Shown: positions 48,537-56,946 of the stretch, piece by piece
Layout of the letters: each line of letters opens with the position of its first letter
Numbering within the stretch: position 1 is the stretch's first letter
From: Corallococcus sp. EGB
GTDB lineage: Bacteria > Myxococcota > Myxococcia > Myxococcales > Myxococcaceae
Direction of reading: 5' to 3'
NCBI RefSeq assembly: GCF_019968905.1
Contig: NZ_CP079946.1
Coordinates: 1,364,001-1,428,000 of the forward strand
DNA length: 64,000 nt
Notes under the pieces: generated by a model
Seen by the model: the letters and a program-made list of their open reading frames with translations, nothing else
What the model was told of the DNA's origin: nothing
The model's database searches: none
Program-made: the position numbers and the translations under genes

Positions 48537-48572
48537 TGGGGCCCCTGGTGGATCCGCGCTAAAGTTGCGGCC

Positions 48573-49490
48573 GTGGCGGAAGCTCCGGACCTGGGTGGCT
48601 ATGAAGTGGTCGGCCGGCTGGCGGTCGGTGGCATGGCCGAGGTGTATCAGGCGCGTGCCCGTGAGACGACCCAGCGTTCCCCGGGCGAGCCCGAGGAAGT
48701 GGTCATCAAGCGGCTGCACCCGTCCTTCCGCAACGACCCCGCGTATGTGAAGGCCTTCGTCGACGAGGCGAAGCTGACGGTGCGCCTGCGCAACGCGCAC
48801 ATCGTGCGGACGTTCCGGCTGTTCCGCGCCGGGCCGGACTACCTCATGGTGCAGGAGCTCGTGAGCGGCCGGACGCTGGGCTACATGCAGGAGCTGTTGA
48901 TCAAGGCCGGCGCCGCGATGCCTCCGGAGTCCGCCTGTTACATCGCGTGGTGCGTGCTCAAGGCGCTGGACTACATCCACCGCGCCAAGGTGGGGGAGAA
49001 CGGCGCCACCATCGTCCACCGCGACGTGAACCCCGCCAACGTGCTGCTGGGCGTCCAGGGCGACGTGAAGCTCACCGACTTCGGCGTGGCGGAGGTGGAG
49101 GGGATGATGCGCGGCGACTCCGGCGCGCTGCGCGGCACGCTGCCGTACATGAGCCCGGAGCAGGTGCTGGGGCAGGCGGTGGACGCGCGCACGGACCTGT
49201 ACGCGGTGGGGGTCATCCTCTGGGAGTTGTGGGCGGGCCGCCGCCTCTTCAACGGCGACAACGAGGCGCAGCTGATGCACCAGGTGCGCGACGCGCGCGT
49301 GCCGCTGCTGTCCTCGCTGGCGCCGGACCTGCCGGACTACGCGGCGCGGGTGGCGCGCAAGGCGCTGTTCGCGGACCGGGCCCGCCGCTTCCAGACCGCG
49401 GCGGAGTTCATCAAGGCGCTGGAGGTGCTGGCGCGCCGCGCGGGCTGGCCCCTGACGGTGGAGGCGCTGCAGCCTCTGCTGGGCGGCTGA
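48573..49490 (+). CDS. Ser/Thr protein kinase
   Basis: 305 residues, soluble kinase domain only. Gly loop GRLAVGGMAEVYQA, catalytic lysine VVIKRLH (about 46), HRDVNPANVLL (catalytic Asp; Asn in place of the usual Lys after HRD is 'DVN'), DFGVAEV in place of DFG-x, and SPEQVLG for APE. GTG 48573 is used as start, giving MAEAPDLGGYEVV. Its TGA and the next ATG share one base. Myxobacteria carry many such kinases; the target is unknown, though the coupled lipoprotein gene is a candidate partner. Confidence 0.9.
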   Translation: MAEAPDLGGYEVVGRLAVGGMAEVYQARARETTQRSPGEPEEVVIKRLHPSFRNDPAYVKAFVDEAKLTVRLRNAHIVRTFRLFRAGPDYLMVQELVSGRTLGYMQELLIKAGAAMPPESACYIAWCVLKALDYIHRAKVGENGATIVHRDVNPANVLLGVQGDVKLTDFGVAEVEGMMRGDSGALRGTLPYMSPEQVLGQAVDARTDLYAVGVILWELWAGRRLFNGDNEAQLMHQVRDARVPLLSSLAPDLPDYAARVARKALFADRARRFQTAAEFIKALEVLARRAGWPLTVEALQPLLGG

Positions 49491-49975
49491 TGCGCTCGCG
49501 GCGGGCGGTGCTCGGGCTGGGCTTGTCGCTGGGCCTGACCGGCTGCCTGGGCGCGGTGCCCTTCCGCCCGCGCGCCTACGACGAGGCGGTGCGGGTGGAG
49601 GCGGTGGACGTGACGTTCACGCGGGAGGGCTCCGGGGCGCTCACGCTGAAGCTCCAGGTGAAGAACCCGTCCTCGGACGCGGCCACGCTCGTCCGCGTGG
49701 ACTTCGACCTGCGCGTGGACGGGCGGCGCCTGGCCACCGGTGAGCAGGTGCTGGGCGTGCCCGTGGATGGCGACGGCGAAGTTCCCCTGGAGGTCCGCTT
49801 CCCGCTGGCCGTGGCGCGCGGCGGTGGCCGTCCGGAGGGCGGCTCGCACGGGGTGCGGGTGCAGGGGGGCGTGGTGCTGCGCTTCGGAGGCTCCGAGCGG
49901 CGCGCGCCCTTCCAGGACGCGCGCTCGCTGGACATCGCGTGGCTGCCGGGCGGGGAGTCCAGCCCGGCGCCCTGA
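49490..49975 (+). CDS. LEA/WHy-type lipoprotein
   Basis: 161 residues. Lipobox LTGC (Cys 19). The rest resembles a single late-embryogenesis-abundant type 2 / WHy beta domain: VRVEAVDVTFTREGSGALTL, KLQVKNPSSDAATLVRVDFD, LRVDGRRLATGEQVLGVPVD. A second, larger protein of the same style lies at 56947-57789. Start codon overlaps the kinase stop (TGATG). Likely structural or stress-related in the envelope; no enzymatic motif. Confidence 0.78.
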   Translation: MRSRRAVLGLGLSLGLTGCLGAVPFRPRAYDEAVRVEAVDVTFTREGSGALTLKLQVKNPSSDAATLVRVDFDLRVDGRRLATGEQVLGVPVDGDGEVPLEVRFPLAVARGGGRPEGGSHGVRVQGGVVLRFGGSERRAPFQDARSLDIAWLPGGESSPAP

Positions 49976-49980
49976 AGGCC

Positions 49981-51342
49981 TCAGCCCTTCGCGTCTGGAG
50001 CCGAGCCGGAGTCGGCGGTGGGGCGCGGCGGGCCTGCCTGGCCATCCCCGGCGCCGGGGGCGGTGCTCTTGAGGCGGGACATCCGCACGCGGTCGATGCG
50101 GGCGCCCTCCTTGGTTGCCACGACGAACTGCCAGCCGTTGTAGGTGAAGCGCTCGCCCACGTCCGGCAGGTGGCCCGCGAGCGAGGACAGGTAGCCGCCC
50201 AGCGTGTCGAAGTCGCCCTCCGGCAGCGGGAAGCCGAAGAGCTTGGTGAACTGATCCACCTCCATGGCGGCGTCCACCAGCGAGCTGCCGTCGGCCAGCT
50301 TCTCGACGAGCTTCTCCTCCACCTCGAACTCGTCGCCGATGTCGCCCACGATTTCGCGGAGGATGTCCTCCAGGGTGACGACGCCCATGAAGCCGCCGTA
50401 CTCGTCGACGACCATGGCCATGTGGATCTTCCGCTTCTGCATGTCGCGCAAGAGGTCGCCCACGGGCTTCATCCACGGCACGAAGTGGGCGGGGCGGATG
50501 ATGTCCTGCAGGACGATGAGCTCCGGGTGCTGGAGCAGCGGGATGAGGTCGCGCGCGTGCAGCACGCCGACGATGTGGTCCACGTCATCCTTGTAGACGG
50601 GGATGCGCGAGTGGTTCTCCTCCGCCAGGATGCGCAGCACCTCGTCCGGCGGCGTGGTGACGTCCACGGAGACGACGTCCGTGCGGTTGACCATCACGTC
50701 GCGGCAGCGCTTGTCGGACAGCTCGAAGATGGAGCGGATGAGCTGCGGGGCGCTCTTGTCCACCTCGTTGCGCGCGGCCTGCGCGGCGAGCAGCTTCTCC
50801 AGCTCCTCCAGGGGCGGAGGGGGCGGCTCGAAGCGCAGGGTCCGGCCCATGGTGCGGGCGCCCAGGTTGAGCAGGCCCAGCATCAGGCGCATGGGCGGGT
50901 AGAGCACGGCCACCAGCAGGGACACGAGCCCCGACAGACGCAGGGCCCAGCGCTCCGGGTTGCCGTTGGCCAGACCGCGCAGCGTCACCTCGATGAGGCT
51001 GGCGAGCACGCCCACGAAGAGGGCCCCCGCGCACACCGTGGCGATGGGCACCCAGGCGGCCTCGGCGTATTGGCTGAAGTCCAGGAGGCGCGGCGGGACG
51101 AAGGCGCCAATGGCGGCGGCGAGGAAGCCGGACAGCACCATGCCCAGGCGCAGGGCGGTGGCGGCGGGTTCACGGTCCGTCTTGTGACGGAGCACCCGGC
51201 GGGCGGCGACGCTCCTGCTCTCTTCCGCGAGCTCCTGGGCGCGCAGTTCGGACGTCCCGTAGAGCGCGGACTCCGCGGCGGCGACCAGGGACCTCATGAA
51301 GCAGAGGGCCAGGCAGGCGACCCAGAGGGTCCAGGTAGGCAT
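49981..51342 (-). CDS. CNNM/CorC (HlyC-type) membrane protein with CBS pair
   Basis: 453 residues. DUF21/CNNM membrane domain in the first 160 residues (helices around 1-20, 68-88, 99-120, 138-158), two CBS domains at about 215-335 ([40 protein letters not shown]), and a CorC_HlyC domain at about 355-430 ([20 protein letters not shown]). Members take part in Mg2+/Co2+ handling; some are Mg2+ exporters. ATG 51342 begins the first helix. Terminal tail is low-complexity Gly/Pro. Confidence 0.93.
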   Translation of the reverse strand: MPTWTLWVACLALCFMRSLVAAAESALYGTSELRAQELAEESRSVAARRVLRHKTDREPAATALRLGMVLSGFLAAAIGAFVPPRLLDFSQYAEAAWVPIATVCAGALFVGVLASLIEVTLRGLANGNPERWALRLSGLVSLLVAVLYPPMRLMLGLLNLGARTMGRTLRFEPPPPPLEELEKLLAAQAARNEVDKSAPQLIRSIFELSDKRCRDVMVNRTDVVSVDVTTPPDEVLRILAEENHSRIPVYKDDVDHIVGVLHARDLIPLLQHPELIVLQDIIRPAHFVPWMKPVGDLLRDMQKRKIHMAMVVDEYGGFMGVVTLEDILREIVGDIGDEFEVEEKLVEKLADGSSLVDAAMEVDQFTKLFGFPLPEGDFDTLGGYLSSLAGHLPDVGERFTYNGWQFVVATKEGARIDRVRMSRLKSTAPGAGDGQAGPPRPTADSGSAPDAKG

Positions 51343-51397
51343 AGGGGAAGGTTCTTAACCCGTGCTAGAGGGGCATACCACCCTGGCGGGAGGCACC

Positions 51398-52201
51398 ATG
51401 CGGGGACGTCGGATGTACGTCATTGGCGGACTGCTGGGTGCGCTCTCGGCGCCCTCGTCGGCCTGGGCCTGGCCGGTGGACCAGGCGCTGACGCTGGAGC
51501 CCGGCAGGGAGACCTTCCAGAAGCTCACCGCGGTGGACTGGGCGGAGTCCGACGCGCCCAACGTGGTGACGGCGGAGGCGCTGTCCCAGAGCGGCGAGCT
51601 CCTGCTGACGCCCCACACCGAGGGCATCGCGCGGGTGCTGCTGTACGCGGAGGGGCGCTTCGCGGTGTGGCGGGTGATGGTGGGCCCCATCGAGCTGCAG
51701 AACACCGCCGCCCAGCTCGCGGCGGCGAAGAAGGCGTGTCCGGACCTGAAGGCCACGGAGGGCGTGGAGCGGAGCCTGACGGCGACGGTGAACGACAACG
51801 CGTGCCGGCTGGCGCTGCGCGCGTTCTTCAAGACGCACGCGTACCTGGCGAAGGAGCTGGACCTGACGTTCGCGGTGCCGCAGCTGCAGGCGCAGCTGGA
51901 GGACTTCGCGGCGGGGATGCCGCCGGGGCTGACGGTGCGCTACAGCGGCGCGGGGCTGGTGCTGTCCGGGAAGACGGACCGCGAGGGGCACCGCAAGGCG
52001 CTGTGGGAGCTGTTCAACCGCGCGGTGGGCCGCGTGCCGCTGGAGGACCGCACGGAGGTGGAGGCGCCACAGCCGAAGCCGGCCGACGCCGCGACGCAGG
52101 AGGCGCTGGATGCCACGGTGTCGGACGTGCCAGTGGACGCCGGGGTGCCGCCGGCGCCGCCGCCGGTGAAGCGCAAGGCGGCTCCGAAGAAGCCGCGCTG
52201 A
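51398..52201 (+). CDS. secreted protein with pilus-formation (T2SS/secretin N-terminal)-like and BON-like regions
   Basis: 267 residues. Signal peptide to about 27 (LSAPSSAWA). Residues about 32-100 (LTLEPGRETFQKLTAVDWAE; GELLLTPHTEGIARVLLYAE) look like the N-terminal pilus-formation domain found before secretins in Tad-type systems; residues about 175-215 (PGLTVRYSGAGLVLSGKTDR) resemble a BON motif. The tail is Pro/Ala/Lys-rich. ATG 51398 with GGGAGG upstream. No secretin gene adjoins, so pilus involvement is only a suggestion. Confidence 0.65.
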   Translation: MRGRRMYVIGGLLGALSAPSSAWAWPVDQALTLEPGRETFQKLTAVDWAESDAPNVVTAEALSQSGELLLTPHTEGIARVLLYAEGRFAVWRVMVGPIELQNTAAQLAAAKKACPDLKATEGVERSLTATVNDNACRLALRAFFKTHAYLAKELDLTFAVPQLQAQLEDFAAGMPPGLTVRYSGAGLVLSGKTDREGHRKALWELFNRAVGRVPLEDRTEVEAPQPKPADAATQEALDATVSDVPVDAGVPPAPPPVKRKAAPKKPR

Positions 52202-52261
52202 GCTTGGGGCACGCCGGAGGGCATCCGCTTGCGGTATGACCGTGGGTGGAGGTCCGACGGA

Positions 52262-53260
52262 ATGACGAACGGAGTGAAGCGCGCGGGGTTCGCGCTGGTG
52301 TTGGCGCTGACGGTGGGGCCGGGGGCCGCGTGGGCGCAGGTGGATGACGGCTCGGCGGTGGTGATTGACATGCCGGAGCCGGACCGGGGCTGCCCGGCGA
52401 AGCCGGAGTTCCTGCCGATGACGCCCATGGGGCAGGTGGGCATCGACCGGCTGGGGTGGCTGGTGCACCAGGCCATCATCCCGTCCTCGAAGGACAAGTT
52501 CTTCCAGGCGGGGGCGCGAAGCCGCTCCGGGGTGAAGCCGGTGCCCATGGACCAGGCGAAGAAGCTGGGCGCGCTGGACACCACGAAGGCGCCCATCTGG
52601 GTGTTCGGCAAGGAGAAGTCGAAGGCCTGCAAGGGCACGCCCATCGCGTACTGGGCGGTGCGGATGGGCACGGATGAAGACCGCCAGACGTACCTGATGG
52701 CGGAGCTGGCGACGGAGTGCGAGGTGCTGCCGCCCGGGCGGCTCGCGGGCACGCCCATCGCGCTCCGGCAGAAGGAGGAGCCCACGGGCTGCGTGCTGCG
52801 CCGGCCCAACCGGAGCCTGACGGGCAAGGAGACGGACGGCATTCCGCCGGACTACGCGGAGCACATCCCGCCGCAGGACTGCGCGTCGCCGGAGTGCGCG
52901 CGGCTGTGGGAGTACTTCGGCGTGACGGGCGACGAGGGCGAGGGCGCGTTCGATTTGACGGTGTCCTATCTGCACAAGAACGGCAGCAACCCGTGCAACT
53001 GGACCTCGGAAGACCTGTCCATGTTGTTCGTGCGCACGCCGCAGGGCACGGCGCTGACGCCGCTCAAGCCGGGAGGGCAGCTCTTCGGGGGCCTCTGGGA
53101 CTTCAGCGGCCCGCGCTACATCCTGAGCCGGGAGATGGGCGTGCTCTACGCGTACGACTACCAGAAGCTGAAGGCCGCGCCGAAGGCCGTGCGCTACGGG
53201 AGTCCGACGGAAGAGGACCTCATCCACGCGAAGCGCTCGCTGTCTCCGTGCAGGAAGTAG
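52262..53260 (+). CDS. secreted protein, unknown
   Basis: 332 residues. Signal peptide 1-25 (LALTVGPGAAWA). The mature protein has eight cysteines in three zones and a Trp-rich segment (IDRLGWLVHQAIIPSSKDKF; IAYWAVRMGTDEDRQTYL). No domain recognised. ATG 52262 follows CGACGGA, 60 bases after the preceding gene, likely the same transcript. The accessory scar begins soon after its stop. Confidence 0.72.
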   Translation: MTNGVKRAGFALVLALTVGPGAAWAQVDDGSAVVIDMPEPDRGCPAKPEFLPMTPMGQVGIDRLGWLVHQAIIPSSKDKFFQAGARSRSGVKPVPMDQAKKLGALDTTKAPIWVFGKEKSKACKGTPIAYWAVRMGTDEDRQTYLMAELATECEVLPPGRLAGTPIALRQKEEPTGCVLRRPNRSLTGKETDGIPPDYAEHIPPQDCASPECARLWEYFGVTGDEGEGAFDLTVSYLHKNGSNPCNWTSEDLSMLFVRTPQGTALTPLKPGGQLFGGLWDFSGPRYILSREMGVLYAYDYQKLKAAPKAVRYGSPTEEDLIHAKRSLSPCRK

Positions 53261-53670
53261 CCGCGCTCAGGCTGTGAAGCCAAGGCCCCTGTCCTCGGAT
53301 GAAGAAGTCCTCCGCGAAGAAGCGCCTCACGCGCACGAAGTCCGCCGCGACCAAGGCGACGGCGCTCGCCGTGCCTCGAGCAAAGCGGGCGATCGTCGAC
53401 GGCGGAGACATGCGGTTCGCCGAAATCATCGCGCTCATCGAGGCGGCCCGACGACGCGCGCACCAGGCGGTGAACACGGAGCTGGTGGCCCACTACTGGG
53501 AGCTGGGCGAGTACATCAGCCGGAAGATCGCCACCGCCGAGTGGGGCGACAGCATCGTCTAGGAGCTCGCCGCCGATCTCGCGAGGCGCTACCCGGGTGT
53601 CCGGGGCTACACGCGCCCGAACCTCTTTCGGATGCGCCAGTTCTACGAGGCATACCGGTCGAACTGAAAA

Positions 53671-53689
53671 GTCTCACCGCTGGTGAGAC
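53671..53689. repeat. first of two related palindromes inside the DUF1016 pseudogene
   Basis: GTCTCACC-GCT-GGTGAGAC, perfect 8-bp arms. It starts three bases after the second nonsense codon. Confidence 0.85.
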
Positions 53690-53853
53690 AATTGCCGTGG
53701 ACGCATCACCTCATCATCCTCAGTCAGGCCAGGCCCGTCGAGACACGCGAGTTCTACATCCTCGCCGCCATCAAGGAGCGCTGGCCCAAGCGGGAGCTCG
53801 AACGGCAGATCCGAACGGGCGCCGTCCTTCGCGAGGCGCGTTCCACGAAGAAA

Positions 53854-53872
53854 GTCTCGCCAACGGCGAGAC
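53854..53872. repeat. second of two related palindromes inside the DUF1016 pseudogene
   Basis: GTCTCGCC-AAC-GGCGAGAC, perfect 8-bp arms, exactly 61 codons after the first. The outer bases match the first copy and one stem pair differs as A:T to G:C. Confidence 0.85.
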
Positions 53873-54426
53873 AAACGCACCCGACGGCAATCGACGAGTT
53901 CAAGAACGCCTACAGCATTGAGTTTCTCGGCCTCGCCGCCGAACACTCCGAGGCCGACCTCCACGATGCGCTTCTCCGGAACCTCGGCCGCTTCCTCACC
54001 GAGTTGGGGCGCGACTTCTGTTTCGTCGGCTCGCAGTACCCGGTGCAGGTCGGTAGCCAGGACTTCGCGATCGACCTCGTGTTCTTCCACCGAGGTATTC
54101 AGTGCCTCGTCGCCTTCGAGCTGAAGGTCGACAAGTTCAAGCCCGCCGATCTCGGTCAGCTCTCGTTCTACGTCGAGGCGCTTGACCGCGACGTGAAGAA
54201 GCTCCACGAGCGGCCCTCGATAGGCGTACTCCTCTGCGCGACGAAGGACGACGAGGTCGTCGAGTACGCGCTCGCGCGGACGACGGCGCCCACGCTCGTC
54301 GCCGAGTACCAGACATTCCTGCCGTCCAAGGAGCTGCTGCGGGCCAAACTCCACGAGTTGTACGCTCAGCTCGCGCCGGAGGATGCGGTCGTTCCCCGCG
54401 CGACGTATCTCCGGAGACGCTCATGA

Positions 54427-54728
54427 GCGGCACCTCATCCCTCGAACGTCGTGCCACTCCACGACGCCCGTGAAAGCAACGGTGTTCGGTGGCAGGCGTA
54501 CATCTCTTCGACCGCACCCCCTGGTCTAAACGTACTTCTCGACGAACTCCCTGTTCCTGCCTCGCTCCATTCTCGCGCACCTCGGCAGGTCTCCATTGCG
54601 CTCACGAACTGCTGCGACTTCGGGACCTGTCAACGTGAAGGAGACAGTGGGTTCATAAGCCCTTGTACGCTGCTAACAGCATCCAGGGGCTTTTCGCGTG
54701 AAGCGCTCCGGAAGGAGAGAGGCCCGTG
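54427..54728. other. gene-free stretch within the accessory scar
   Basis: No open frame of convincing codon use. Its only recognisable element is the hairpin at 54657-54694. Confidence 0.5.
54657..54694 (+). terminator. terminator-like imperfect hairpin
   Basis: AAGCCCTTGTACGCTG pairs with CAGCATCCAGGGGCTT (13 pairs plus a wobble, two mismatches) around a CTAA loop, then TT. It stands before the next small gene. Confidence 0.5.
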
Positions 54729-55055
54729 ATGGCAAGCTCCAGCCTCGAAGGGCAGTTGGTCGATGCACAAGGCAACCTCATCGGCAGGGTGCGTGTGTCA
54801 GCGAAAGGCGGCCGTTGGTCGGGAGAGGTCGACCTCAACGGCGCTGCACCGAGCATCGTGTCGCTCTTCGCTGAATTCGAGGAGCTGGTGAACGAGCAGG
54901 TGCTGTCCCTTCTGGACGACATGGAGGCTCAAATCGCCCGGCTCGGTGCACGGTTGCTGGTTGCCGGGGAAGAGGCTCTCCCCGTGGAAGACCTGCAGAT
55001 CTACCCAGCAGAGCGGGTGGTTTCTTTCCGAGCCCCCACGCTGCTCGTGAAGTGA
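54729..55055 (+). CDS. small protein, unknown
   Basis: 108 residues, soluble. A beta-rich start (SSLEGQLVDAQGNLIGRVRV; AKGGRWSGEVDLNG) followed by helix and a final beta segment (LQIYPAERVVSFRAPTLLVK). AAGGAGAG precedes the start by about ten bases; the in-frame GTG 54726 is one codon upstream. It sits directly before a broken short gene in the accessory patch; the two may have formed an accessory pair. No family recognised. Confidence 0.6.
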   Translation: MASSSLEGQLVDAQGNLIGRVRVSAKGGRWSGEVDLNGAAPSIVSLFAEFEELVNEQVLSLLDDMEAQIARLGARLLVAGEEALPVEDLQIYPAERVVSFRAPTLLVK

Positions 55056-55078
55056 CGTCACCCATCGCAAGATTCGCC

Positions 55079-55315
55079 ATGCGCCTTTATCGTCCCGTCG
55101 GGCTTCAAGAGTTGCTGTTGATCTACCGCTCGGGCATGCGGCGGTTTCCACCGCGTCTGCCGGAGCAGCCCATCTTCTACCCGGTGCTCAACGAGCCATA
55201 CGCCCGGTAGATCAGCCGGGAGCAGATCGCCACCGGGCCCCAGGTGGTGGAGGCGATCCGGAAGGTCTGGACGGAAGCCTTCCCGGAGCTTCCCCTGGGA
55301 CTCCAGCCCGCTTAG
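55079..55315 (+). pseudogene. remnant of a short ADP-ribosylation/crystallin-J1-like gene
   Basis: Starts MRLYRPVGLQELLLIYRSGM and continues RRFPPRLPEQPIFYPVLNEP, which matches my memory of a family annotated ADP-ribosylation/crystallin J1 of about 120 residues. Here TAG at 55208-55210 stops it after 43 residues; the same frame goes on for 34 codons (ISREQIATGPQVVEAIRKVW ...) to TAG 55313-55315. The middle of the usual protein is missing, so it looks like an internally deleted, decaying copy. Confidence 0.6.
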
Positions 55316-56235
55316 TGCGCGCTGGACCCGTGATACGTCTTGCGCAGCTTCAAGTCCGACACGTCCACCGTGCCGTCCTGGTTGTCCGTGCAGTACCAGA
55401 ATGAATCGTGCGGTGCCTGGACGCCGCCCTTCTGCGTGCGCGTCACGCCGTTGTAGACGGAGCCGGCGATGAGGTAGCGGAACACCTGCGGCGCCTCCGC
55501 GGTCACCAGTTCGTTGTTCTGTTGCATCTCCTTCCAGACCACGCAGTACTGCTTCAGCGCCGCCCAGGCGCCCTTGGAGTAGCGCGGGCTGGCCAGCATC
55601 CACACCTCCAGCTGCGGGCACATCTCCGTGCCACCGTCGTCCGCGGCGCCGTAGTGCATCGCCGCGCAGACCTCGTCCGCGCGCATCTCGTTGAGCGTCA
55701 CGTCACCCTGCGCCTGCCAACCCGCGAGCCGGGAGAACTGGAAGCGGCGCATCATCAGCGCGTCCACCCGCGTCAGCGACGGCGCCATGAAGGCCGTGGG
55801 CTCAGGCAGTGCGAACGCGCCGGCACCGTGCGGCCCCACGCCCGCGTCCAGCACGTAGCCTCCCCACGTGTACATGAGGAACAGCGACCACGCGTCCTTC
55901 ACGAAGGCCCGGTACGAAGTCGGCGTCCCGTTCGCCAGACCCCAATTGAGGATGTCCGTCATCGCCGCGACGGCCCAGTCGTCCGACTCCTGGTACCAGT
56001 AGTACCAGCGATACGCCTTCCCTCCCGCCGTCCTCAGGAACGCCTCCATGCCCCGTACGGTGACGTTCTTGTGCGCGGCGAAGTCCCGCTCGTACGACGC
56101 GACCTGCGCGTCGAGGCACCAGAAATAGATTTTGACGCTCTGGCCCGCGCAGCGGGCCGCCAGGGCCTTGGGGCCGTTGATGTCGCGGTTCCGGTCCGCC
56201 GGAGGAGCACCAATCCAGGTGTAGTGGATGTCCAT
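55312..56235 (-). CDS. putative DXD-type (GT44/TcdA-TcdB-like) glycosyltransferase-fold protein
   Basis: 307 residues, no signal peptide. The N-terminus MDIHYTWIGAPP matches the IHxxWIG start of the sugar-transferase family with a DXD motif, and FVKDAWSLFLMYTWGGYVLD (about 111-130) aligns with the SD-x-LR ... LYxxGGxYxD-x-D core. The DXD position reads D130-A-G132, so the second Asp is absent, and the SDxxR arginine is replaced. The rest is helical with a Trp-rich segment (AYRWYYWYQESDDWAV). It could be a divergent or inactive relative. Starts ATG 56235, next to aat. Confidence 0.45.
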   Translation of the reverse strand: MDIHYTWIGAPPADRNRDINGPKALAARCAGQSVKIYFWCLDAQVASYERDFAAHKNVTVRGMEAFLRTAGGKAYRWYYWYQESDDWAVAAMTDILNWGLANGTPTSYRAFVKDAWSLFLMYTWGGYVLDAGVGPHGAGAFALPEPTAFMAPSLTRVDALMMRRFQFSRLAGWQAQGDVTLNEMRADEVCAAMHYGAADDGGTEMCPQLEVWMLASPRYSKGAWAALKQYCVVWKEMQQNNELVTAEAPQVFRYLIAGSVYNGVTRTQKGGVQAPHDSFWYCTDNQDGTVDVSDLKLRKTYHGSSAH

Positions 56236-56245
56236 CCCCGGAAGC

Positions 56246-56932
56246 CTACTCCGTCCACGGCCCCCGCCGCGTGGGCTCCCGCAGCGCCTGCCCGAGCGCC
56301 GCGAGGAAGCGCTTGCGCGGCCAGGACTCCGCCCCGAAGCGCTCCAGGTGCTCCGTCTCCACCTGGCAGTCGATGAGCTGGAAGCCCCAGCCCTTGAAGC
56401 GCTCCACCGCCGTGGCGAACGCCACCTTCGACGCGTCCGGCGCCAGCGCGAACATGCTCTCCCCGAAGTACGCCGCGCCCAGCGACACGCCGTACAGCCC
56501 GCCCACCAGCACCTCGCCGTCCCACGCCTCCACCGAGTGCGCCAGCCCCAGCTCGTGCAGCCGGATGTACGCCTGCTTCATCGCGTCCGTAATCCAGGTG
56601 CCGTCCTGCCCCGGCCGGTGCACGCGCGAGCACGCGTCGATGACCTTGGGGAACGCGGTGTCGTAGCGCACCGTGTACGTGCCCCGGTTCATCACCTTGC
56701 GCAGCGAACGCCCCACGTGAATCCTGGCCGGCTCCAGCACGAAGCGCGGGTCGGGCGAGTGCCACAGGATGGGCTGCCCCTCGCTGTACCAGGGGAAGAT
56801 GCCCTGCGAGTACGCGGCCACCAGCCGCTCCGGGCGCAGGTCGCCGCCCACCGCGAGCAGGCCGCTCTTGTCCGCCTTGGAGGGCGGGGGGAACAGCTCG
56901 GGCTCGTCGTCACTCAGCAGGTAGATGGGCAC
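56246..56932 (-). CDS. aat: leucyl/phenylalanyl-tRNA-protein transferase
   Basis: 228 residues, standard length. N-end-rule enzyme adding Leu or Phe to proteins with N-terminal Arg or Lys. Motifs: GLLAVGGDLRPERLVAAYSQ, GIFPWYSEGQPILWHSPDPR, the acceptor region WITDAMKQAYIRLHELGLAH, and LVGGLYGVSLGAAYFGESMF. Start ATG 56932. ClpS/ClpA partners are not in this window. Confidence 0.97.
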   Translation of the reverse strand: MPIYLLSDDEPELFPPPSKADKSGLLAVGGDLRPERLVAAYSQGIFPWYSEGQPILWHSPDPRFVLEPARIHVGRSLRKVMNRGTYTVRYDTAFPKVIDACSRVHRPGQDGTWITDAMKQAYIRLHELGLAHSVEAWDGEVLVGGLYGVSLGAAYFGESMFALAPDASKVAFATAVERFKGWGFQLIDCQVETEHLERFGAESWPRKRFLAALGQALREPTRRGPWTE

Positions 56933-56946
56933 GCGTGCGCGCCAGT

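Larger units (their letters stand above)
53299..54426 (+). pseudogene. DUF1016/YhcG-family PDDEXK nuclease, broken by two nonsense codons
   Basis: One reading frame, interrupted by TAG at 53560-53562 and TGA at 53665-53667. Reading through gives a full-length DUF1016 protein: N-terminal part AHYWELGEYISRKI ... ELAADLARRYPGVRGYTRPN, then LPWTHHLIILSQARP, and an intact-looking C-terminal nuclease domain (FVGSQYPVQVGSQDFAIDLV; LVAFELKVDKFKPADLGQLS; IGVLLCATKDDEVVEYAL) with the D-x13-ExK site. The C-terminal half alone stays open from 53683. The region has lower third-position GC than its neighbours, as if acquired. The frame is preserved throughout, so both stops look like point mutations. Confidence 0.8.

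Noticed and set aside
53665-53689. TGA followed by a hairpin considered as selenocysteine recoding
   Set aside because: An earlier in-frame TAG already ends the protein, and the family has no selenocysteine at this place; nonsense decay is simpler.
54657-54694. Hairpin considered as a tRNA-derived attachment site
   Set aside because: It lacks any cloverleaf or T-arm sequence; a terminator-like hairpin explains it.
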